Positions 19,751 through 30,689 of a stretch of DNA of 64,000 nucleotides are shown piece by piece. The first letter of the stretch is position 1. Each line of letters opens with the position of its first letter. The notes under the pieces were generated by a model. That model worked only from the letters and a program-made list of their open reading frames with translations. It did no database searches and was not told where the DNA came from. Source of the DNA: Rugalucina vietnamica (taxonomy: Eukaryota; Mollusca; Bivalvia; Lucinida; Lucinidae); assembly GCA_964017185.1 (NCBI GenBank), contig OZ024875.1, positions 61,375,043 to 61,439,042 on the forward strand. Reading direction: 5' to 3'. A program made the position numbers and the translations under genes.

Positions 19751-20877
19751 ATATAAGACTCATATAACTTCATTGAGGGAATAATTCGCTAAACAGGGCT
19801 TCATTTCTCCCTATTGTATGCTCAGTTTAGTTTCTGAAATATGTCAAGAGTCTTGACTGAAAATATGGCATAAAACTGTTTGGTCTTGATGCGCTAATGG
19901 ATTTTGCATTCGGGAAACTTTCCTTTAATGTGCCATTAAAATGTCTGTCAGCATGAATAAAACTAGTGCAAGTACCTGCAGTTGTAATATGGACTGTGAG
20001 TACTATAGAGTTTGAGGAGGTCTGCATGAATTCGGTGACATTGTATTTATTCATGCATGTTTGGGATTCCATTTTGAAATGCAATGAACCAGTGGCAGTG
20101 TTGCTTTTGTTTGATTTAGAGCGTTGACAGATTTGATATGCCGACACTGGGGACAAGTAGCCCATTTAGACTGTTAGCTAGAAATGTACGAAGAATATAT
20201 ATGCCATATTAAAGTAAAATTAGCCTGTTATACAGCCTCGAACAGAAACAAAATGACGTGAAGCTGATGGCATTATACTAAAATACCAAGTGTGGTTGTT
20301 TCTTTGTGTTTTGTATGTTTAAATAAATATTTAAATCAAAATAAACACAATCAATGCAAAATCTTTAGCGTAGCAAGGTTCAGATATTGACATTCCGCTT
20401 GTATCCTGCTATATGTATTGTATATGACAATGATCAAACAGCTAAACAGCTTTATTAAAGAGCGTAATAATCTAATTATCTATTTTATTAGTCTGCTGAG
20501 CAAATGACAATTAAATCGATTGATGTCATTACCATGAAAACAACGACAGATGACTGGGAAAATTAAACAGTTTCTGTTTTGCCACGTATCCTTTCTTTAA
20601 ACTGCCCTTGTCGGCTTTGAGATCGATTCTTTAAGACTTACTGCGTCTGGCTTATTGGTTGTTAATCACGTGCACATTGGGTTTTGCAAATAAAAACACA
20701 AATGAATGTTTTGTTTTGTTAGCCGTATCATTTGCTGATAATTGGAGGTTTATTTAAAAGTAATAAAGGATAAAAATTGTATACCAGCTTAGAAAAGGTG
20801 ACCACTTAAGATTAAGATCATGCACTAGTCCACGTCCCTACAAAAATGTAACTTCTTATAACAAACTGGTCTAAACT

Positions 20878-21086
20878 TGTTTAAGCTCCCCAGTGATGTC
20901 ATAATACTAATCGTTCCAAGGCGGTAATCTGTGGTTGTTATTTTTGTTTTGTGTTTTTGTGTAGAACCTTTGGTTCCGTTGGCACCTTTTAAGTGCGTTT
21001 AGGAAAGTTCGGGTTACTGAGTAGCCGCCTTTATGTTCTCTTTGTGTTGCTACCTGGTTGTCAATCTGATTTTCCACCTCCGTTTA
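20878..21086 (+). mobile_element. Penelope-like tail fragment, both ends lost
   Basis: It runs from TTTAAGCTCCCCAGTGATG through ATCGTTCCAAGGCGGTAATC and GGGTTACTGAGTAGCCGCC to TTTTCCACCTCCGTTT. The true 3' terminus is missing: the family F element at 21090 starts there, so the terminus was cut off by that event or by a deletion. Confidence 0.7.
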
Positions 21087-21089
21087 AAG

Positions 21090-21321
21090 CATTATGAAAA
21101 CATGCCTATGTAATATACAGATTTTTTTTAAATCTAAAAATTGAAAATTTTCAGAAGAAAACTTTTTGATGTTTTTCGGCGAGGCGGTTCTAACCAGTAC
21201 CCACAATCTATGTTTTGGAGCAAAAATACGAAAAATAGGTATATCCCTGCATACCCCAGTTTTGTTATATAAAGGTGGGGTCCAAGGGGGTATACATTAC
21301 ACGGACATGCTTTCTTGATGA
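21090..21321. mobile_element. Hairpin MITE (family F), one hairpin arm lost
   Basis: It starts CATTATGAAAACATGCCTAT and ends CATGCTTTCTTGATG. Only CGGCGAGGCGGTTCTAACCA and what follows remain of the centre; the left arm is deleted. Confidence 0.8.
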
Positions 21322-21479
21322 AATGAACAATATGCTCAACGATCAAGATGACCAGGCCTTTTCCTGCCATGTTGTCATCCTGCTAGCATAAACCAAAACA
21401 AAAAATTATGAGCAAAACAGACAGGTAGACCGTAAAATCATACAGCATAAAGATAAAGGATACCCTAATCGTCCCCGAA

Positions 21480-21800
21480 CGGTCAGTAAACTGGAGGGTC
21501 TAACACTGTCCTCGTGGTTAAATCATTTCATCATTTTCGTAAAGAACTATCGAGGTCTCGAATAAATATACGTGTGTGACCTAAAACACGATTGCTCTGA
21601 CGTTTTAATACTGCCGGGAGTTACGGAGTTGAAATGTTCTAATATAACAAGAAACATGTGACGACATGAACTGTCGACAATTTGTTAAATGTGATTAAAT
21701 ACAAGATTCCATTTATTTTCGAGGCAGAATAAAATTAGAAGTCTAAGAACGATTTTGTTTCTATTCAAAATATCCGATGAAATTGTCACCTAGATGGATA
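21480..21800 (-). repeat. Duplicon A, inverted partial copy A5
   Basis: It matches the 9300-9560 and 5290-5470 blocks on the minus strand (AACATGTGACGACATGAAC, AATTTGTTAAATGTGATTAA, TTCGAGGCAGAATAAAAT). The flanking 21330-21480 has nothing recognised. Confidence 0.65.
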
Positions 21801-21929
21801 TATAATGTAAGAATAGAATGAACAGATATTGTACAATTAAACTTTAAATGATTGATTTGAAAATTACAAATACAATTATGTCATGACGTGGATGGTTATA
21901 ATTAAAGCACGATTCGGGTGTCATGACAT

Positions 21930-22028
21930 CTTCAATGTTGGTAGAAGTCACAGGTAATGAAGCCAGCGTCCCGATATAACCAACGCTTTAAATTGGGACG
22001 TAAAGCATCAAACGAAACAAACAAACCT
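21930..22028 (+). mobile_element. SINE 3' region fragment
   Basis: The tail GGGACGTAAAGCATCAAACG plus AAACAAACAAAC matches the piece at 26690-26742 and resembles the end of the SINE at 15001. The tRNA-like head is not recognisable. Confidence 0.55.
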
Positions 22029-22059
22029 ATGTTTAGTACATGTAAGTAAATAGCAGGTA

Positions 22060-22215
22060 TGGAAAATGCATTAAACTAATGCCTGTGCATTAGCAATGCA
22101 TTAACTGTTTCTCTGCTAATGCTAATGCTAATGCAGATCAAATTTGCGCATTAGAACAATTTTTATTCTAATGAATTACTGTGGTAGTTTTGCTAATGCA
22201 TTAGCATTAGACAGA
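22060..22215. repeat. GCATTA/CTAATG-rich degenerate repeat
   Basis: Repeated ATGCATTAG and CTAATGCTAATGC words. A similar stretch, on the other strand, is at 28915-29060. Both lie on the 5' side of Penelope-like copies that keep RT sequence. The relationship is suggestive only. Confidence 0.45.
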
Positions 22216-22336
22216 CCATAAACGACTAAACTTTATTCTACAACATTTAAGCATTATTTGAAATAAACAACTGGTAACAAGTTTACAACCAACTTCTAAA
22301 GGTGTGATAATTAACACTTAAATTGTCATTTGAGTA

Positions 22337-23104
22337 GATTTCATGGATTCTCTTAACCATGATAATTAAGCTGATGTTATCGAGGCTTTTAATTCCACAT
22401 CTAGGTACCTCGATGACCTTTTGAACATTGACAACCCTTATTTTGAAGGTATGGTCAATCAAATTTATCCACCTGAACTTCAGTTGAACAAAGCCAATAT
22501 CACGGATACTGAAGCCCCTTTTTTAGATCTACATCTTTCTGTTGCAAATGGATTTGTTTCTTCTAAAATTTATGATAAGCGCGATGACTTTGATTTTGAT
22601 ATAGTAAATTTTCCTTTTTTGGATGGTGACGTTCCTTGTCGTGCTTCTTATGGTGTATACATTTCGCAACTTATTAGGTTTGCTAGAGTCTGCAATCATG
22701 TTACACACTTCAACGCTCGAAATAAATGTTTAACGGCAAAACTTCTCCAGCAGGGCTATCGGTATCATAAACTTCGAAAAACATTTTCTAAATTTTATCG
22801 TAGACACTATGAATTGATTTCCAAATATAATGTTGGGTTAAAGACGCTTTTAAGTGAGGGCCTTTCGGAACCTGAATTTTATGGTGACTTGGTTTACAAA
22901 TTTAAGAAACTTAAAGGAATTAATGATTTTTCTTTTCAGTTCAGAAAAATCATAACACGTTACAGACGTATAGGTTACAATTTAAATGTTATGCGACAGT
23001 CTGCATGCTTAGTTTTTAACCCAATCATGGTTGATAACTATGCTGCCTTCTTTAATTGCACGCCGGTGGGTCGGGCGTCAGACTCTATGATGGCCCCGAC
23101 ATAA
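22337..23104 (+). pseudogene. Penelope-like reverse transcriptase, C-terminal two-thirds with nonsense codon
   Basis: The frame matches residues 146-400 of the 8026-9240 frame. An in-frame TAA at 22367-22369 replaces a glutamine codon (CAA in the other copy). Downstream, the YLDD catalytic motif (SRYLDDLL) is intact and the frame is open for 245 codons to the natural stop. There are only a few amino-acid changes from the 8-kb copy. Motifs A and B are absent through 5' truncation, so it cannot be functional. It can be read as an ORF from the first in-frame ATG at 22421, but this is not a real start. Confidence 0.9.
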
Positions 23105-23756
23105 AGCTATTCATTTTAGTTGGTTGGGGCCGGAGCTTCTTGTCTGTTGCTTGGCCCACCGGGGTCCAACTGGTGTTTTTCTTTTGCTCCGGAGTTAGTA
23201 GGTTATTCGGCGCCCAGGGATCTCCATCGTCGGGCTGCTTACTCAGTCTGTGAGTCCTGGTTTTTGATTCATCAGGATGTTTATCATGATTTATTTGTTT
23301 GTTCTTGATGATTCATTGACTAGTTAGAGATTCACCACGAGGACCAAATAACTAACTAAATGTTATGAACCACTGCAGAAGCTGAGGGTGAGGTTATGGC
23401 CATGTAAAACCGGTTTAAGCCCGCCAGTAACTTTGTGTTACTGATCGTTCCAAGTCGATACTTCTGTGGTGGTTCTTTTTGTTTTATGTCTTGGTGTATA
23501 AATTTTTTTTGTGCTGTTGGCGCCTTATGTATGTTTTCAAAGGATCAAACCTTTATATTTTATTTCATATTTTTAGTTAAGTTAAGGTAACTGAGTGGCC
23601 ACCTATTGGGAAAATAGCTGCTCATTCGGCTTACGATATGTTTCATGGTATAAGTACCTGATTGTTAGTTTGGTTTTTTCCCACCTCGGTTTTTGGAGTG
23701 GGAATCTTTTTCTGATTGCGCCTTTTCCTGATCTTTGCCTACTTGTACCTTTTTGT
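22337..23756 (+). mobile_element. Penelope-like element with partial RT and full tail
   Basis: It has RT sequence from 22337, a stop at 23104, then the ~650-bp tail to the terminus CTACTTGTACCTTTTT. The 5' truncation lies between RT motifs B and C. The tail carries an extra ~31 bp at 23541-23571. Nucleotide identity to the 7.4-kb copy is very high across both RT and tail, so it is young. Confidence 0.85.
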
Positions 23757-24011
23757 AATTGTCTATTAGCTTGAACTTAATCAAGTTTATACAAATAAAG
23801 AAACGAGCAATCCAATAAGCTACGTGTATTCATTCATGATGACAAGTTGACAAACGTGTTTGTTTGATTGAATACATTTCAATAATAGATTTTAGGATCA
23901 AGCTATAACATTTGTCAATACGTTTCTACGAGTAAACAGCACAAGTGAAACAATGATGCATTGATTATCTATCACATTATACCGAGTCGATCATCTTCTA
24001 GTAGAGAAATG
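23757..24011. other. Unassigned AT-rich sequence
   Basis: I see no gene, repeat or palindrome here. Confidence 0.4.
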
Positions 24012-24023
24012 AACAAGAAAATA

Positions 24024-24960
24024 TACACATGGAAATAAGTTAGGGAACACCTGTAATAATGTGACTACCACCTTTGGACTGTATATATCCTTCTTTGTGA
24101 AAAATATGAAGAATGTTTTGACAACTTGTCAGAATCTGTAATATCCAAAGTTGCTTCTATGTGAAAATGGTTAGCATCAAACATTATCTGTGGAGGACAG
24201 CGGCCATCTTTTATTCAGAAATTGTTTACTAAATTTAAGACACGCACTGCTAGTCGTTGCGATAACTTTATTATTTGAACTTGCATTGTCGTAATTTTTC
24301 GCAAGTATAAAGCTGAGACATTGCTTGTTGATTTATGTTCACGAATTCTTTATTTTCTGACCGACTGTCGGTGGTAGGTCAATACTTTCCCGGGGGTAGG
24401 TTTCTTGATCACGTTTTGTCCTTTGGGTATACATTTTGCAGGTTGTAAATGTTGGGTCAGATATTCGATATGACCCTTTAGGAATCAAAACATGCACATT
24501 CTGGTTACAGTGTCCTAGCGGAATTATTCTTTTACGGCTTTATTTGCAAAATATCCAAGAACTTTGCTTTCCATAGAAATCAATGCAAACAGCAGATTTT
24601 GAATGATTAGCTGGTTTAGAGATGACGCATGAAGCTTTATGTCCGAAGTCGTTTATTCATTCAGAACTATCAGATTCAACATTTTATTCCTGTTTTGCTT
24701 TCAAAAATTGAGTTTTGCGGAATGCAGAAGCAAAAAGGCAAACTTGTATTCCGTAAAAGTGGAGTTTTTCACATATGGCATACTGCATCCTCCGTAGTAC
24801 AAAGACAAAATGTTGTGAATTTCCATAAATTGGTCTGTAGCTAGGCCAAGGTATGAAATATATGTGATAAAAATTTCAGTATCGCCAGAAAAAAGGAAAA
24901 CGGATTTTTTCAAACTTTCCCCAAGAGCTAAAAGTGTTCCCTAACTTATTTCCATGTGTA
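24024..24960. mobile_element. TIR element with TA target duplication (mariner/Tc1-like, non-autonomous)
   Basis: The ends TACACATGGAAATAAGTT...AGGGAACAC and their exact inverse (about 29 bp perfect) bound 937 bp. TA flanks both sides (24022-24023 and 24961-24962). The sister duplicon at 35923 onward reads AAGAAAAGATATGACAC without it, giving an empty site. A TA duplication fits the Tc1/mariner superfamily. No transposase frame of useful length is present, so it is non-autonomous or decayed. Confidence 0.8.
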
Positions 24961-26689
24961 TATATGACACAAGTGTCATATCAATAGCCTCAATTTTCTA
25001 TCGCAGTCAATAACGTATAAGACAAACCGCGCACCGAGCGTGTGGAAAAATATGCCGCAAATTCAACCAATGTATTTCCATAGACATAGAGATACCTTGA
25101 TTCAACAAACATCAGAAGCACGTCGGAGACACGTAACACATGCGTTTAATACATACGTGGTTTGTCAGAAAAGTTCGTGTACACCATTTATATTTTCAAC
25201 AGAAAAATGAATATATCTGCTTTTGCAAAAGTATTTTATAAGCAAATATACAAGAAATTTTATTGAAATCTGACAAAAAACACGTCATCTACAGCCTTTT
25301 CTCTGCACTTCCTAACCGAGTGCGGGGCAAAGGTCAACGTCTCTATATGACGTTACTTGACATTTTAAGCCGCCAGCGCGTTATACATTTGTTTCAGGGT
25401 GTTTTTTTAACAAAAGATCCTTGGCTATCAACATTTTTATGTCTGTGTATCCAGCTGTCAAATGCAGATACGCCGTACCAATTCTCGCAAAATTGTTCGT
25501 CCACCTGTTGAACATGTGTAACAATTTCTTGCGGCGAGCATGCCAGACAGGTGATCTTCCGTTTATCATCATAAGTTGACTTTTGAGCAGCTGAAAATCG
25601 TCAGTGCCACAACTACTGTGAACTAAATAGTAACTGACAGACCGATGACGTTTCTGTTGTTTGTAACATTTTGATCGTATCTGTGGGTGATTTCCTTAAC
25701 GAAACATACAATCGGCGTCGGCTGTTCTCCGACGTCAAATTACGCCATTATTTCAAACAGATTTTTCGGTCTGCTTCTGATTTTTTTTTTCACATAAATC
25801 AAACAACACTGCCGCCAAGTCGGAATCTTTCTGAAACTGAAGTCAGTGTTATATGGTTTTAGGACGAAATATTTTAATGTTATAACATATTTAAGTGTCG
25901 TTTGACAGGGAAAAAAACACAATATGAAAATCGTCACATTTTGTTGACGTTTTGGCACCTGTCCCGTGTGGCCCTACGTACGCTTAAAGTAGAAAATATG
26001 TCATATTTAACGTGTTGATACTTCAAATTGAAACAAATTCCTCAAATATGCTCATAAGATATTGCTGCTTATATTTATACAAAAACAAAAAAACTTAAAC
26101 AACAGCACTTTACTTTTCCTGCTAGCCAAGGTGTCCACAAACCTCGTACATGTGCGTTCTGTACGCTTGGTGTACGTTTAAGTATTTTAAGCATGCAGCA
26201 TGCTTAAAGCTCGACGTGTCTCGGGTATGTGTCTTATACGAATAAGTTCGACACACGTTACATTAAACGTTTGATACGCGCCTATACTGCATTGTGTGCT
26301 TAACATAACTGTACAAAAGTACATTCAATCCAAAATTTTCAGCATGCTGAGATTATTATACGACCTGTACACACCTTAGACATACGCTAATCATTTGCGA
26401 CTGCTAATTTTACCATAGAGACTATGGGCCCCCTCCCATTGGGGTCTAAAGAAATAGATATAGGCTACTTGTGCCTCCAGGTATTTAAAGCTAAATACAT
26501 TGCTGACTGACCGTCTGAATACTGGTTAACCGCGCTTGTCTGAGCCTGCCGAGGAAACATTTCAAGTCAAACCATCCATACGTATAAGCCTTTTGGGTCT
26601 TAGTTGGATAGTTATATTTCAAGCACTTGTTGGATGTGATGACATCCTCATTTTGGGTAAAAGTCCTGTAAAATGGAGGAAACATCCCA

Positions 26690-26742
26690 ACATGACCTTA
26701 GCTGTTGACTGGGACGTAAAGCATCAATTCAAACAAACAAAT
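26690..26742 (+). mobile_element. SINE 3' tail fragment
   Basis: ACATGACCTTAGCTGTTGAC followed by GGGACGTAAAGCATCAATTC and AAACAAACAAA matches the ends of the SINE copies at 15001 and 21930. It lies at the left edge of the segment deleted in C2. Confidence 0.6.
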
Positions 26743-27411
26743 CACGCCAAAAGCTTGCAAAAGTGGTCGGAGATTTCTCCATACTTCCATGTTGTGGTTT
26801 TACTAGATTCTAGTAACTGACTAGCCGTAAGTCCTATACTATAGGTAATTAAAGTTTAAGAAGCAAATTTTGTTATTCAGCGTGTTGAGATTTTTTTCAT
26901 ACGCCAGGGTCGCGTTTGTCTTGTACGTTAATGTGCGACTGACTTTTGGGTATGTGTATATACTTAGAGGATATTTTACTTTTTTGAATTGAATACCAAA
27001 TATATTTAATCGAGTGTGTTGATTTTGTACATTTTCCCATTGAAGAGGCAGGCAGTGAAAATGCAAAACAAAAAGAAAATATTGAAAACACAAATATTTT
27101 TGGTACACTCTTCCTTACGTTCTAAATAAAAAATTTAAGAACATGAACACCAATACTTTATGTTATTTCTTAAATAACTGAGTTAAAGGCGTTAGAATTT
27201 CTGACGTGAAACACTTTTTAATGACGTCAAGTGAATGAAAACGTCAGTAGTTATCAGAAATTTACAGTTAAAATATCGGCTGATATCAATCACTTGTGAA
27301 AATCATCAGATATCTCAACATACACTTTACATAATTTACACCTATGTAATACATTTATCTTTTTTGCCATTGAAGATACGGTTAAACATCATTTCAAAAT
27401 TCAATATTAAT

Positions 27412-27637
27412 GAGCCGCGACGCGAGAAAACCGGTCTTCGGGGTTTCCAACCAGGTCTGACACAAACCGACATGTACAGTCCCAGAAGCAGCACAGAAGC
27501 TTGGAATTTCGGATTTAATAAGAAGAGAAAGTGTACTATCCGTGTAGCGAAAACAAAGGCGCTGATCAGCTTCGCAGAAACTGCGCCTTTGTTTTTCGCA
27601 TAGGCAAAAATCCGGTTTTCTAATGATGACGCGGCTC
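27412..27637. mobile_element. GAGCCGC MITE (family G)
   Basis: The ends are GAGCCGCGACGCGAGAAAAC and ATGACGCGGCTC. The inner hairpin is reduced: GCGCTGATCAGCTTCGCAGA is followed by AACTGCGCCTTTG, so part of one arm is deleted. In C2 only the right half of the same insertion survives (37560-37730), with the inner hairpin intact. The hairpin deletion therefore occurred in C1 after duplication. Confidence 0.85.
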
Positions 27638-27798
27638 AATTTGATAATGCAACATTCATCTGTCTGGGCCTACCAGTTATCGCCAGTACTGAACAACTTT
27701 TTTTCAGCGTACTGCTAAATAGACTCCATAAAAAAGGAAGAATAAAAACGAATGAAGAAAGAAAAGAAACTTATTATGATAACAAAAGGAAAAATGAT

Positions 27799-27869
27799 TC
27801 GGCGAGATTCGAACCTGTAAGAGTCTGATTAGAAGACCGATGCTTAACACACTGAGCTAATGGGGCCGA
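27799..27869 (-). pseudogene. tRNA-like sequence (Arg-UCU-like anticodon position), in C1
   Basis: The minus strand reads TTAGCTCAGTGTGTTAAG (A-box like), CTTCTAATC in the anticodon position and GGTTCGAATC (B-box like). The acceptor ends pair only partly (TCGGC with GCCGA) and the anticodon stem has mismatches, so it is unlikely to give a working tRNA. A T-rich stretch follows on the minus strand. It is a tRNA pseudogene or the head of an old SINE. It is duplicated at 37909-37976. Confidence 0.55.
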
Positions 27870-28619
27870 CAGACTTTTATCGGCATTACTCATGTTATTA
27901 TTAATATTTATGGTCTATAAATAATAATCTAAAAATAGTTGCCATTATCGGCTGGTTTCCCGTTATCAGGTTTATGTTATATGTGAATATATTCGGAATA
28001 GGAACCAGTGCCATGCTTAATTGATACCGAATCATTTTCCCGCCCTTGATTACTAGAAGACAAAAGAGAATCAGGCTATCTCGGCTTCATTCGTACCTTC
28101 AAGGTTGTCATAAAAAAAACCTATTGAAGTGACCACGGCAGTGTAGCGCTAAATACAAACCGCGATGAACTATTATTATTATGAAGAACAGACATGCACT
28201 ACAGGCATAATCAATGATAGAAATCATGTCTAATGCAGGTCGTTTATAGATAGAAACCGAAATAACAATTTGTATCGAAATAATTTGGGACGAATATGCC
28301 TAAGGCTTGCAAAGACCGCAGACTGATGACCGCCGACCGAATCACTACCCATGGCCTCTAAGCATTCTTTTTAATTTGAAACGTTAGTAACTTTCAAACT
28401 TTTAAGTGTCCCAATTGACAAAACAATCGATTTACTTTTTGTATGTCTACAGCTTTACATCCTAAAATAATCATATTGACGAATAAACAATCTTTTAAAA
28501 CCGGACTTCTTTTTTTCTCGGATGGATATCTATATGGGCCTTTTCCATTACAGTTATAGCTATAGAATAATACATTGAAGGGTTGAGGCTATAAAAAAAG
28601 TTCTCAGTGGCAAGAGGAA

Positions 28620-28775
28620 CATCGCGAAAACATGTCATGCGATGTACCCCCATTGAACCCATTCTAACGTGTATCTACAATCAATGTTTTGTGCAAGATA
28701 AGATTTTCTACTGAAAATGTTCCTTTTTCTTAACTTACAAAATCTCTGTATATTGCATGGGAATGTTTTCGTAAC
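28620..28775. mobile_element. Hairpin MITE (family F), partial
   Basis: The left end CATCGCGAAAACATGTCATG, the ATGTACCCCCATTGAACCC block, half a hairpin (TTCTAACGTGTATCTACAAT) and the right end ATGGGAATGTTTTCGTAA. The GGGGTATGC blocks and one hairpin arm are missing. It abuts the right border of duplicon C1. Confidence 0.7.
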
Positions 28776-29072
28776 AATCTTCTACTAGACAGGTACAGTA
28801 CAGGTTGAAAAGCAGACACTTTGAAAACATGGCTGATCAAATTTAAAAGCAGTTTGGCCGTACACTCAGGACCCACCAATGTACCGCTTGGATTGCTCAT
28901 CTCAAATAACATGAAAACTAATGCCAATGACAATGCACTATTTTGTTAAATAATGCTAATGGTAATGCATCATTTTTTAAAACTGCCTAACGTCAATGCT
29001 AATTCGTATGCCCCAATTCTGATTTAATGCTGATGACAATACATTAATTTGCCAACCAATGCTGCACATGCC

Positions 29073-29101
29073 TGGTAAGTAGGTAGGTAGGTAGGTAGGT
29101 A

Positions 29102-29142
<41 letters not shown>
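29073..29142. repeat. GTAG/GTAA microsatellite
   Basis: Seven GTAG-type units followed by about ten AAGT units. Confidence 0.9.
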
Positions 29143-29219
29143 CCAAAACAAAAGAAAATCGTAATATCAGCAGTGAGATTAGCTATTTACTTGACTATAC
29201 AGATTAATAAATTAACAAT

Positions 29220-29410
29220 AATATTGCACAATGAATTAAGTCTTCAAGATTTTAGAATCCCTTCTTTTTTTCAAATCAGTTGAATCATTGACACCATTAA
29301 CGTCAAAAGAAGATTCAGTTTAAATGTCACGTAAAAATGCAATATTTCAATTTTGTCTGAATCCGGCGACGAAAAATTGCAATATTTCAATTTTGTCTGA
29401 ATCTTGCGAA
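29220..29410 (+). repeat. Short dispersed repeat with 39-bp duplication
   Basis: The segment TTGACACCATTAACGTCAAA to TTTCAATTTTGTCTGAATC recurs at 32655-32735. Here the part TGCAATATTTCAATTTTGTC is present twice in tandem (39-bp spacing). Its class is unknown. Confidence 0.6.
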
Positions 29411-29454
29411 CAAAGATATCGTTTGACTTATTGCACCAGTGCCTGACAGCTGCT

Positions 29455-29998
29455 TACACCACACATACCGAAGCCCCCTTTTAGACTTACATCTTTCTAT
29501 TGCAAATGGATTCGTTTCTTCTAAAATTTATGATAAACGCGATGACTTTGATTTTGATATACATGTAGTAAACTTTCCGTTTTTGGATGATGACGATCCT
29601 CGCCGTAATTTCGCAACTTTTTAGGTTTGCTAGAGTTTGAGATCATGTTGCGGACTTCATTGCGCGAAATAAATGTTTAACAGTCAAACTTCTTCAGCAG
29701 GGCTATCGGTATCATAAACTTCGAAAACAGTTTTTAAATTTTATCGCAGACCCTATGAATTGTTTTCCAAATTAAATGTTGGGCTAAAGACCATTTTACG
29801 TGAGCGCTTTTCGGAACCAGAATTTTATGGTGACTTTGTTTACAAATTTAAGTAACTTGTAGGAAGGAATTATTTTTTTTTTTCAATTAAAAAATTCATT
29901 ACACGTTACAGACGTATAGAATATAAATTAAATAATATGCGACAGTCTGCATCTTAGTTTTAACCCAATCACGGTTGATAACTACGCTTCCTTCTTTT
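29455..29998 (+). pseudogene. Penelope-like reverse transcriptase C-terminal remnant, frameshifted
   Basis: The first ~55 codons follow the family (LDLHLSIANGFVSSKIYDKR). Then a deletion removes the codons for ASYGIYIS, and later single-base losses break the frame. The catalytic YLDD lies upstream of the truncation and is absent. It is dead. Confidence 0.85.
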
Positions 29999-30631
29999 AT
30001 TGCACGCCGATGGGTCGGGGGTCAGACTCTATGATGGCCCCGATATTAGTTGGCTGGGACCGGAGCTTCTTGTCTGTTGCTTGGCCCATCGGGGTTCAAC
30101 TGGTGTTTTTTTTTCTTTTACCAGAGTTAGTAAGATATTTGGCGCCCAAGGATCTCCATCGTCGGGCAGCTTACTCAATCTGTGAGTCTTCGTTTTTGAT
30201 TCCTCATGGTTATCATGATTTATGTTTTTTCCATGATGATTCATTGACTAGCCATGATGACCGAACAACTAACCACTGCAGAAGCTGAGGGTGGGGTTAG
30301 GTACCTGTAAAATCGATTTAAGCCCGCCAGTAATTTTATATTACTGATCGTTCCAAGGCGATAATTCTGTGGTGGCTCTTATTGTTTTATGTCTTGGTGT
30401 TTAATTTTTGTGCTGTTTGCGCCTTATGAATGTTTTCATTTTTAAGTTAAGTTTAGGTTACTGAGTGGCCACCTAATAGCTGCTCGTTCGGCTTACGATA
30501 TGTTTCGGCTTACGATTACAGGCATAAGTACCTTGTGGTTAGTTTAGTTTTTTCCCCCATCTCGGTTTTTGGAGTGGGAATCTCTTTCTGATTGCGCCTT
30601 TTCCTGCTCGTTGCCTACATGTACCTTTTTA
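29455..30631 (+). mobile_element. Penelope-like element, old copy with RT remnant
   Basis: Degenerate RT sequence (29455-29998) then the tail to TGCCTACATGTACCTTTTT. It carries more substitutions and indels than the 22.3-kb copy, so it is older. It is truncated inside the RT gene 5'. Confidence 0.85.
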
Positions 30632-30689
30632 CTTCAACATTTTCTCTTTATGTGAAAGGCTGCAGCCCACTAAGATAACTCATACTTCA

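Larger units (their letters stand above)
17690..20660 (-). repeat. Duplicon A, inverted copy A4
   Basis: The A blocks appear in reverse order on the minus strand. 17770-18010 matches the 5290-5470 block, 18170-18540 the 7075-7320 block, 19800-20260 the 6330-6840 block and 20400-20580 the 6050-6200 block. Two family F elements and one family G element are inserted. 18900-19150 and 20640-20880 show nothing I recognise. Confidence 0.65.
24961..28599 (+). repeat. Duplicon C, copy C1
   Basis: It is nearly identical to 35930-38697, the most recent duplication in the window. It begins TATGACACAAGTGTCATAT, a short palindrome, and ends GAAGGGTTGAGGCTATAAAA. C1 retains a ~75-bp stretch near 25085-25160 and a ~780-bp stretch (26700-27480) that C2 lacks. 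It contains a SINE tail, a family G MITE and a tRNA-like sequence. Small open frames on the minus strand (25381-25572) are conserved in C2 only because the DNA is nearly identical. No gene is recognised. Confidence 0.85.

Noticed and set aside
25381-25572. 63-codon minus-strand frame conserved between C1 and C2
   Set aside because: C1 and C2 are nearly identical throughout, so conservation of a short frame is not informative; no start context or domain.
26536-26820. 94-codon plus-strand frame
   Set aside because: It spans a SINE tail boundary, and its counterpart in C2 is interrupted by indels.
27799-27869. Functional tRNA-Arg gene
   Set aside because: Acceptor and anticodon stems have several mismatches and the acceptor pairs over only about five bases.
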